A DNA stretch of 6,602 nt from JAXGRD01 sp050946655 (lineage in GTDB: Bacteria > Bacillota > Clostridia > Peptostreptococcales > Anaerovoracaceae). Positions 1 through 4,907 of this stretch are shown in pieces. The DNA lies in contig JBMNVE010000078.1 in the NCBI GenBank assembly GCA_050946655.1, positions 1-6,602 of the forward strand, read 5' to 3'. A program made the translations under genes and the position numbers. The first letter of the stretch is position 1. Every line of letters begins with the position of its first letter. Below the pieces are notes generated by a model. The model was given only the letters and a program-made list of their open reading frames with translations, did no database searches and was not told the origin of the DNA.

Positions 1-132
1 TGGTTGCACTTAAATCCTACCACAAAACTGGGTTGGATTCCTTTTATTTTCAATGATTATTTGGATATTTTTCTTGGAGATTCATCAAAGACTTTGCAAG
101 CAAACTGAAATGCGGAAACTCAAAATAATTGG
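1..132. other. AT-rich upstream DNA with no recognised feature
   Basis: This stretch is AT-rich. It contains no open reading frame with a plausible ribosome binding site, no RNA gene I recognise and no hairpin followed by a T run. It is probably the end of an upstream intergenic region. The tail of a previous gene is not visible in it. Confidence 0.5.
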
Positions 133-160
133 ACCATTGACAGAAGTCGAGGGCAATGGT
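133..160. repeat. 28-bp inverted repeat overlapping the first promoter (candidate operator)
   Basis: ACCATTG (133-139) and CAATGGT (154-160) are perfect 7-bp inverted arms separated by 14 nt. The right arm ends on the first base of the -10 hexamer, and the left arm runs into the -35 TTGACA. A protein bound here would cover the RNA polymerase site, so a repressor operator is a natural reading. The 28-bp outer length equals that of the E. coli NikR operator (GTATGA-N16-TCATAC), although the half-site sequence differs. The regulator is unknown. Because the repeat lies upstream of the predicted transcription start, it is more likely a DNA site than an RNA hairpin. Confidence 0.5.
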
Positions 161-165
161 ACGAT
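137..165 (+). promoter_or_regulatory. Sigma-A type promoter for the small membrane protein unit
   Basis: A consensus -35 box TTGACA (137-142) is followed after exactly 17 nt by TACGAT (160-165), which matches the TATAAT consensus at 4 of 6 positions including the key T1, A2 and T6. Transcription would start at about 172. It reads toward the genes at 347 and 751, and no better promoter lies between the terminator at 249-291 and the first start codon. Confidence 0.65.
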
Positions 166-171
166 TTAGAG

Positions 172-291
172 GAATCTCGATAAGAAATCGAGACCGATGC
201 AGAAGCATTTCATACAGACAAAGCGAAAAAATCAGAATGTATATCATGAAGATATGCTCCTTCCTGAAGGGAAGTAGGCATATCTTTTTTT
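172..291 (+). promoter_or_regulatory. Structured 5' leader ending in a terminator (candidate attenuator or riboswitch)
   Basis: The predicted RNA starts within 3-4 nt of a perfect 7-bp hairpin, TCTCGAT (175-181), loop AAGAA (182-186), ATCGAGA (187-193). A smaller hairpin follows, ATGC (197-200)/GCAT (205-208), and then the terminator at 249-291. GCATTTCAT (205-213) could instead pair with ATGAA (246-250) plus ATGC (254-257), leaving GAT (251-253) bulged. That pairing would occupy the 5' arm of the terminator and act as an antiterminator. The promoter, leader, terminator, gene order supports control by premature termination. I do not recognise the class. An independent small RNA of about 120 nt ending at 291 is an alternative, but then the downstream genes would need another promoter. 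Confidence 0.5.
249..291 (+). terminator. Strong intrinsic terminator inside the first leader
   Basis: AAGATATGC (249-257) pairs perfectly with GCATATCTT (278-286). Inside, CTTCC (260-264) pairs with GGAAG (270-274) around a TGAAG loop. The stem runs directly into seven T residues (285-291). It lies between the promoter at 137-165 and the gene at 347, so it should stop most transcripts unless it is prevented from folding. Confidence 0.8.
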
Positions 292-333
292 CGGTTTGTT
301 TGAAGTGCGGACTTATATTTATTGATACCATAA

Positions 334-340
334 AGGAGGT
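334..340 (+). promoter_or_regulatory. Ribosome binding site for the 130-aa protein
   Basis: A full AGGAGGT Shine-Dalgarno sequence sits 6 nt before the ATG at 347. It is a near-perfect anti-16S match and fixes the start of the first gene. It lies well outside the upstream terminator hairpin, which argues for control of transcription rather than of translation. Confidence 0.85.
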
Positions 341-346
341 AGACGT

Positions 347-739
347 ATGGCATGTTTTTTAGTCCCTGCGGCAGAAGCCGTCATTGCAACGGCAGTGGAG
401 AAGGCAATCAAGCCGAAGAATGGGCAAGAGGAACAGGTGATGGAGAAAGCCGAAGAAAGCAAGATCCCATTTTCCAGAAAGCTAAGGTGGTTGACCGGAA
501 TGCTCTGGGGAGGATCGATCCTTCTGGCCTTTGAGCATGTATGGCATGGGGAAGTCGTCCCGTGGTTTCCCTTTCTCACCGCGGCGGAAAACCCGGCAGA
601 TACAGCTGAGATGCTTCATGAAATGGGAACAATAGGAGTAGGGATGGCGATCATCATTACCTTGGTGTGGTGCGGGATGCTATTGGTGTCCAAGGCGGTG
701 GAAAACAAGGTGATGAAAGCGCAGAAAGCTAAGGGATGA
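347..739 (+). CDS. Small membrane protein with His/Glu cluster, unknown family
   Basis: This encodes 130 aa and I cannot name its family. Residues 3-21 form a weakly hydrophobic segment interrupted by E10 and E18, followed by a charged linker (22-45). A membrane helix at about 46-63 ends in a polar cluster E63-H64, H67 and E69, followed by an aromatic/proline stretch (VVPWFPF, 70-76). H91-E92 precede a second clear helix at about 95-115. The C-terminus is Lys-rich. The His and acidic residues grouped at one membrane face suggest metal or proton handling, which is inference only. The 103-aa product of the next gene aligns with it over most of its length, so the two probably act together. The start is fixed by the AGGAGGT site. 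The unit is preceded by an attenuator-like leader. Confidence 0.85.
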   Translation: MACFLVPAAEAVIATAVEKAIKPKNGQEEQVMEKAEESKIPFSRKLRWLTGMLWGGSILLAFEHVWHGEVVPWFPFLTAAENPADTAEMLHEMGTIGVGMAIIITLVWCGMLLVSKAVENKVMKAQKAKG

Positions 740-750
740 GGTGAAGAAAA

Positions 751-1062
751 ATGACACTATTAACTACTGTTTTCGCGGCGATCATCGCAACCATTATTTG
801 GTATAAACACGCCCAAACCAGTGAGATGAAGCTGGGACTTTTGTGCTGGCTATACTGGGGCGCATCATTGATGTGGCTGGGAGACGCCATTTTTGAATAT
901 ATGGAATTAAAGGCTGATTACTTCACGCTGGCACCGGCGGATATGCTCAATGATTTCTTTCTAGGTCTTTCTGCAGTAGCGCTGGGAATGGTCGTATGGC
1001 TGATCTATGTTTTGATCAAGGACCCCAAGGGGACGGTAAAGGCGGCCATATATAAGCGCTAA
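751..1062 (+). CDS. Small three-helix membrane protein, probable partner and paralogue of the upstream protein
   Basis: This encodes 103 aa with predicted membrane helices at about 3-17, 28-45 and 69-89. Acidic residues D45, E49, D64 and D68 lie at helix ends. It starts 11 bp after the previous stop, with a GAGGTGA ribosome binding site (738-744) that overlaps that stop, so the two genes are co-transcribed and probably translationally linked. By eye it matches the upstream protein in order: AxxxIATxxxxKxA near the N-terminus, then K-L, W-G-x-S (36-39 here, 54-57 there), an acidic residue at 45 versus 63, P-A-D (62-64 versus 83-85) and G-M (79-80 versus 99-100). A heteromeric membrane complex is likely. 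The biochemical role is unknown. No terminator follows it, so transcripts may run on toward 1376-1424. Confidence 0.82.
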   Translation: MTLLTTVFAAIIATIIWYKHAQTSEMKLGLLCWLYWGASLMWLGDAIFEYMELKADYFTLAPADMLNDFFLGLSAVALGMVVWLIYVLIKDPKGTVKAAIYKR

Positions 1063-1224
1063 CCAACTAACAGGATTAAAATAAATACAAAATGATTCCA
1101 TGCAGAAAGACAAAGTCATTCTAAGTGGCAAGAGATGGCAACCTTGGGGAAGCCGTCTTTTGTCGTTAGGGCACCGGCCCGGGAAAGATGATCAAAATAA
1201 AAAAAATACAGCAAATAAATCCCC
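1063..1224 (+). other. Intergenic DNA upstream of the importer promoter, with AT-rich UP-like tract
   Basis: I see no gene here. A 42-codon frame from the ATG at 1100 has no ribosome binding site. The stretch 1183-1224 is strongly AT-rich directly upstream of the -35 box at 1225, as expected of an UP element that binds RNA polymerase alpha subunits. GGGC-ACCG-GCCC at about 1169-1180 can form a short GC-rich hairpin, but no T run follows it. ATGCAGAA (1100-1107) and AGACAAAG (1108-1115) both recur in the first leader (197-204 and 216-223), in the same order but with different spacing. Confidence 0.4.
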
Positions 1225-1253
1225 TTGACTTCATCACGGTGAACAGGTATCCT
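1225..1253 (+). promoter_or_regulatory. Sigma-A type promoter for the ABC importer operon
   Basis: TTGACT (1225-1230) matches the -35 consensus at 5 of 6 positions. It is followed after exactly 17 nt by TATCCT (1248-1253), which matches TATAAT at 4 of 6. Transcription would start near 1260. An AT-rich UP-like tract lies immediately upstream. A small odd palindrome, TCAC-G-GTGA (1234-1242), lies between the two boxes and could be part of an operator, but it is short. Confidence 0.7.
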
Positions 1254-1259
1254 AAGTGA

Positions 1260-1424
1260 GGAGAGTAAGAAGCACTCCGGATCTCAAGAAGAGATACAGA
1301 CGATTTGCCGGAAGGGCATCAGAGTGATGCCGGCAATAGAACAATACCATAAAAATTACCGATGAAATAATTGAGACCAGGAAGGTTAGAGCCGCCTAGA
1401 AGGACGGACCACCCTGGTTTTTTT
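1260..1424 (+). promoter_or_regulatory. Riboswitch-like attenuator leader of the ABC importer operon, class not recognised
   Basis: Two exclusive folds are visible. Fold 1: hairpin ATCTC-AAGAA-GAGAT (1281-1295) together with the terminator at 1376-1424. Fold 2: an 11-bp long-range helix in which TCC-GG (1276-1280) and TCTCAA (1282-1287) pair with TTGAGA (1371-1376), CC (1377-1378) and GGA (1380-1382), with single bulged A residues at 1281 and 1379. Fold 2 uses the entire 5' arm of the terminator (1376-1381), so it is an antiterminator. It would enclose 83 nt (1288-1370) as a candidate sensor domain. That domain contains a strong hairpin: TTGCCG (1305-1310) with CGGCAA (1331-1336) and GCATCA (1316-1321) with TGATGC (1325-1330), separated by a 5-nt bulge. 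If a ligand stabilises fold 2, the switch turns expression on. I do not see T-box, cobalamin, NiCo, SAM, lysine or glycine consensus elements. Confidence 0.65.
1376..1424 (+). terminator. Intrinsic terminator in the importer leader
   Basis: ACCAGG (1376-1381) pairs with CCTGGT (1413-1418), GGT (1384-1386) with ACC (1408-1410), and CCGCC (1392-1396) with GG/CGG (1402-1407, bulged A at 1404) around a TAGAA loop. The total is 14 bp in three stacked segments. Seven T residues (1418-1424) follow directly. It lies 25 nt before the start codon of the binding protein gene. It would therefore gate the whole operon and could also stop read-through from the upstream small genes. Confidence 0.82.
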
Positions 1425-1437
1425 ATGCGTACTGAAT

Positions 1438-1445
1438 GGAGGAAG
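1438..1445 (+). promoter_or_regulatory. Ribosome binding site of the binding protein gene
   Basis: GGAGGAAG lies 3 nt before the ATG at 1449. This site decides the start: the in-frame ATG at 1425 directly abuts the terminator T tract with no ribosome binding site, and frames opening further upstream lie inside the terminator hairpin. Starting at 1449 also gives a normal lipoprotein signal peptide. Confidence 0.8.
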
Positions 1446-1448
1446 TGT

Positions 1449-3053
1449 ATGAAAAAGTATAAACGATGGACGGCGGGACTTGCCCTGTGCGTGATATTGG
1501 CCCTGGCCTTAGGCATGCTTTCCGGCTGTAACAAGAAAGAGAAGGATTCCTCGGAGGGAATATCCATCTTCGTGGGAAATACCATATTTGACAGCAGTTT
1601 GGACCCGGTCAAAGGAGGGATGTCCTATGGCTACCCGTTTACCAATGATGCTCTGACAAAGGTGGACGCCAAAGGAGAATATGTAGGCAATTTAGCGGAG
1701 AACTGGACCATCAGCGACGATGGAACACAGTATACCTTCACCCTAAAGAAGAATATCAAATTCCAAAACGGTGATACCTTTACAGCTAAAGATGTGGTCT
1801 TTACCTATGAGCAGGTGAAGAAAAATCAAGGAAAGAATGAAAACGTGGACCTGAGCAAGTTGGCCTCCGTTACGGCTGCGGATGACCAGACGGTAGTGTT
1901 TACCTTGGCGGAACCTTACTCTTCCTTCCTGGATCAAGTGGCCCTTCTGGGCATTGTTCCCGCAGGAGCGTATGACAGCAAAGCCTTCGATCAAAAGCCC
2001 ATCGGCACAGGCCCCTGGAAGGTCATCCAGTATGATACGGATCAAAAGATGATTTTGGAAGCCAACAAAGATTATCACGACGGAGCACCCTCTATTCCCC
2101 GAGTGACCATCCTCAAGATGGACGCTGAGACGGCCATCGGCAATGCCAAGTCCGGGGATCTGGACGTGGTCATGGCGGATGCCACCTATACCAAAGAAAA
2201 GGTAGAGGGCATGAAGATGGAAAAACTCAAGACCATAGACGTGCGCCAGATCAGTCTTCCTGTTTCTCCGTCTGCTGACTACACAAACGAAAAGGGAGAG
2301 ACGGTAAAAGTGGGCAATGATGTGACGGCGGACCCTGCCGTGCGAAAAGCGCTGGCCATCGGTATCGATCGAAAGACCATCATCAAGAACGGCCTTAACG
2401 GGGTAGGGACTCCGGCAGAGGGCTTTGTGGGCAATCTTCCCTGGGCCAATACCGTTTCCTATGATGACAACCAAAAGGATGAGGCGGCAAAAATCATGGA
2501 AGATGCCGGCTGGACCAAGAACAAGGACGGAATTTACGAAAAAGACGGCAAGAAGTGCCAGTTCCCCGTCATTGCACCCAGTGGAGATGAGGAAAGATAT
2601 CAACTGGCAACAGCCACAGCAGAAGAAGCCAAGAAAATCGGCATCCAAATGGATATCAGCCAAAAGACATGGGATGAGATCCCCAAGGAATCGGCCTCAA
2701 GCGGCGTGGTTTGGGGCTGGGGACAGTACGACCCCATCCTGTTCAAGAACCTGTTCCATTCCAAGGAGTTTACAGGCGGAGGCTTTGCCAACACCATTAG
2801 ATACAACAATCCGGAAGTGGACGCCCTCATTGAAAAAGCAATAAGCACTACAAACCGCCAGGAAGTAATCGATGCCTGGAAGGATGTGCAGACCAAGGTG
2901 GCAGAAGATTATGGCTACCTGTATCTGGTGAACATCGAGCATTGTTACTTTGTAAAGGATGGCCTGGATATCTCCTTAGATACCCAAATATCCCATCCCC
3001 ATGGCCATGGTGCACCGGTAGTCAATAACATGAAAGACTGGAAAGTGAAATGA
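1449..3053 (+). CDS. ABC importer substrate-binding lipoprotein, cluster C (peptide/nickel/metallophore type, SBP_bac_5)
   Basis: This 534-aa extracellular lipoprotein delivers ligand to the permeases encoded next. The signal peptide has basic residues K2-R6, a hydrophobic core, and a lipobox L24-S25-G26-C27 with C27 as the lipidated mature N-terminus. Family hallmarks are the N-terminal stretch with LAENW, DDG and YTFTL, then GDTFTAKDV, the IGTGPW motif before the middle domain, and DPAVRKALAIGIDR. The C-terminal part has NIEHCYFV (H498) and ends with HPHGHG (H516, H518, H520). The length is normal for the DppA/NikA/CntA superfamily. The ligand is not determined. His-rich loops fit metal or metal-chelate binding, but the same fold commonly binds peptides. 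Its stop overlaps the next start by 4 bp. Expression is probably gated by the leader at 1260-1424. Confidence 0.92.
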   Translation: MKKYKRWTAGLALCVILALALGMLSGCNKKEKDSSEGISIFVGNTIFDSSLDPVKGGMSYGYPFTNDALTKVDAKGEYVGNLAENWTISDDGTQYTFTLKKNIKFQNGDTFTAKDVVFTYEQVKKNQGKNENVDLSKLASVTAADDQTVVFTLAEPYSSFLDQVALLGIVPAGAYDSKAFDQKPIGTGPWKVIQYDTDQKMILEANKDYHDGAPSIPRVTILKMDAETAIGNAKSGDLDVVMADATYTKEKVEGMKMEKLKTIDVRQISLPVSPSADYTNEKGETVKVGNDVTADPAVRKALAIGIDRKTIIKNGLNGVGTPAEGFVGNLPWANTVSYDDNQKDEAAKIMEDAGWTKNKDGIYEKDGKKCQFPVIAPSGDEERYQLATATAEEAKKIGIQMDISQKTWDEIPKESASSGVVWGWGQYDPILFKNLFHSKEFTGGGFANTIRYNNPEVDALIEKAISTTNRQEVIDAWKDVQTKVAEDYGYLYLVNIEHCYFVKDGLDISLDTQISHPHGHGAPVVNNMKDWKVK

Positions 3054-4033
3054 CCAGGCCGAAATATATCGGATATATTGTGCTCAGAATGCTGACGCTG
3101 CTTATAGTAGTCAGCATTCTCTCCTATATTTTGGTCAATGCCTCCCCGGTGGATCCGCTGACTGCTTATGTAGGCAGTGAGTCCACCCTCTCGGAGGAGG
3201 CGAAGGAAGAAATAGCGGAACATTGGAAGCTGAACGAGCCTCCTGTGAGCCGGTTCCTTACATGGGCCGGAAACACCCTGCGAGGGGATCTGGGTGAATC
3301 CATCACCTATCGGATGCCGGTGGCTACAGTGATCGCAGACCGGTTCGCCCATTCCCTTGGCCTGATTTTGGCGGCCTGGATACTTTCCGGGGTGCTGGGA
3401 TTCGCCGCGGGGATTTTGGCTGCACTAAAGCGTGGTAGCTGGCTGGATAAGGGGATAAAAACCGTCTGCCTTATCTTTCAATCGGCCCCGGTGTTTTGGT
3501 TCGGCCTTTTGATGGTGACGGTATTCGCCGTATCCCTGGGCTGGTTTCCCATGGGACAGGCCACGCCCCCGGGGAAATTGACCGAAGACGTTACCTTGTG
3601 GGACAGAATATATCATATGATCCTTCCCACCATTACCCTGAGCATCTTGGGGATCAGCAAGATCACCCTCTACACCAGGCAGAAACTCATTGAGATCATG
3701 CACAGCGATTTCATCCTTTTTGCAAAGGCAAGGGGAGAAAGCACCAGACAGCTGGTGGTGCGCCACGGGATGCGAAATATCGCCATGCCCGCCGTCACCG
3801 TCCAGTTTGCATCCTTCAGTGAACTCTTTGGGGGGATAGCCTTGGCAGAAACCGTCTTTGCCTATCCGGGACTGGGGAGTGCCACCACAGCAGCCGCATT
3901 AAACGCCGATGCTCCCTTGCTCATGGGGATCGCCGTGTTCAGTGCCCTCTTCGTCTTTGCGGGAAACCTGATGGCCAACATCATCTATGGCGCATTGGAC
4001 CCCAGATTGAAGGAGGGAGGCTATCATGCTTGA
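3050..4033 (+). CDS. ABC importer permease, DppB/NikB type
   Basis: This 327-aa inner-membrane subunit forms half of the transport channel. A membrane helix at about 6-29 is followed by an extracellular segment with the family motif GDLGES (79-84) and then the BPD_transp_1 domain (about 100-320). The EAA loop that docks onto the ATPase is clear at about 224-247, with ARG and then RHGMRNIAMP. The length and layout are normal for DppB/NikB/OppB proteins. The ATG overlaps the preceding TGA (ATGA), and no strong ribosome binding site precedes it, so translational coupling with the binding protein is expected. Substrate cannot be read from permease sequence alone. Confidence 0.92.
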   Translation: MTRPKYIGYIVLRMLTLLIVVSILSYILVNASPVDPLTAYVGSESTLSEEAKEEIAEHWKLNEPPVSRFLTWAGNTLRGDLGESITYRMPVATVIADRFAHSLGLILAAWILSGVLGFAAGILAALKRGSWLDKGIKTVCLIFQSAPVFWFGLLMVTVFAVSLGWFPMGQATPPGKLTEDVTLWDRIYHMILPTITLSILGISKITLYTRQKLIEIMHSDFILFAKARGESTRQLVVRHGMRNIAMPAVTVQFASFSELFGGIALAETVFAYPGLGSATTAAALNADAPLLMGIAVFSALFVFAGNLMANIIYGALDPRLKEGGYHA

Positions 4034-4907
4034 TCAGATGAACAAAAGTACAACCATGAAAAAAACCGGGCCGAGGCTTCCTCTGCCGGTGATGAACACC
4101 CGAAAAAAGTTGATCCTGTACGTATCCATCGCCACGGGATACCTGGCCTTGATCCTCATCGCAGGAATCGTCATGAGCTCGGAGCTGTACGCCGTCAACT
4201 ATGAAAACAAATTCATAGCTCCCTCGCTTGCCCATATCTTCGGGACGGATTTTATGGGAAGAGATATGTTCTGGCGCTGCATCAAAGGCCTTTCCAACAG
4301 CATCCTCATCGGTGTATTCGCCGCCACCGTCAGTTCCATCATCGCCTTGGGTTTCGGCATGACTGCGGCCATGGTGGGCGGAAAGGTGGATCGGCTGATC
4401 AATTGGTGCGTGGATTGCTGTATGGGCATGCCCCACCTTGTTCTGCTGATCCTCATCTCCTATATGATGGGAAGAGGAGGAACGGGAGTAGCGGTGGCCG
4501 TAGCCCTGACCCACTGGCCGGAGCTGACCAGGGTTGTGCGGGCAGAGGTCCTGCAGGTGCGCAATGCTCAATATGTAAAAGCATCTTTTGCCATGGGCAA
4601 GTCCGGATTCCGGGTGGCCCGGGAGCATATCCTGCCCCATGTCCTGCCGGTTTACCTCATCGGGCTGGTCCTGCTGTTTCCCCATGCCATCATGCATGAA
4701 GCATCCCTCACATTCTTGGGGTTCGGATTCTCGGCGGATACCCCGGCTATCGGCGGGATACTGTCGGAGGCCATGAAACATATCGTCACCGGGAAGTGGT
4801 GGCTCAGTGTGTACCCGGGACTGATGCTCCTGGTGGTGGTCATGCTCTTTGATGTGATCGGAGAAAAGGGAAAGATGCTCCTGAATCCGGGGAGCGGGCA
4901 GCTATGA
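4026..4907 (+). CDS. ABC importer permease, DppC/NikC type
   Basis: This 293-aa inner-membrane subunit is the second half of the channel. An N-terminal cytoplasmic tail precedes helix 1 (about 29-49). The DppC-family motif GTDFMGRD lies at 73-80, followed by the BPD_transp_1 domain. The EAA loop is at about 183-208, with a conserved glycine G191 and then EHILPHVLP. A HEASLTFLGFG motif near the end is typical of the family. The C-terminus (FDVIGEKGKMLLNP) is a variant of the usual DxLRDxLDPR ending. The gene overlaps the previous one by 8 bp and has a strong purine-rich site (4011-4020, containing AGGAGG and GGAGG). The in-frame ATGs at 4038 and 4059 are less well placed. Confidence 0.92.
   Translation: MLDQMNKSTTMKKTGPRLPLPVMNTRKKLILYVSIATGYLALILIAGIVMSSELYAVNYENKFIAPSLAHIFGTDFMGRDMFWRCIKGLSNSILIGVFAATVSSIIALGFGMTAAMVGGKVDRLINWCVDCCMGMPHLVLLILISYMMGRGGTGVAVAVALTHWPELTRVVRAEVLQVRNAQYVKASFAMGKSGFRVAREHILPHVLPVYLIGLVLLFPHAIMHEASLTFLGFGFSADTPAIGGILSEAMKHIVTGKWWLSVYPGLMLLVVVMLFDVIGEKGKMLLNPGSGQL

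Noticed and set aside
197..277. 26-codon frame in the first leader as a leader peptide
   Set aside because: There is no ribosome binding site near its ATG and it runs through the terminator stem.
300..328. Alternative promoter TTGAAG-N17-TGATAC just before the first gene
   Set aside because: The start would fall within the ribosome binding site at about 335, and the boxes are weaker than those at 137-165.
50..331. 93-codon minus-strand frame over the first leader
   Set aside because: It spans a clear + strand promoter and terminator, and its product looks like read-through of AT-rich DNA rather than a protein.
1100..1228. 42-codon frame upstream of the importer promoter
   Set aside because: It has no ribosome binding site, a low-complexity Lys/Asn-rich end, and overlaps the AT-rich UP-like tract and the -35 box.
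1260..1424. T-box, cobalamin, NiCo, SAM, lysine or glycine riboswitch
   Set aside because: The conserved core elements I know for these classes, such as AGGGTGG for T-boxes, are absent. Isolated GGAGAG and GCCGGAAGG words near 1257 and 1307 are not in the arrangement of a glycine aptamer.
1371..1448. N-terminal extension of the binding protein from the upstream in-frame starts at 1371 or 1425
   Set aside because: Those codons lie in the terminator hairpin or just after its T tract without a ribosome binding site, and the extension would spoil the lipoprotein signal peptide.
1743..2663. Long minus-strand open frame of 306 codons opposite the binding protein gene
   Set aside because: It is fully antisense to a gene with clear family motifs, its translation looks like a compositional shadow, and no ribosome binding site or promoter supports it.
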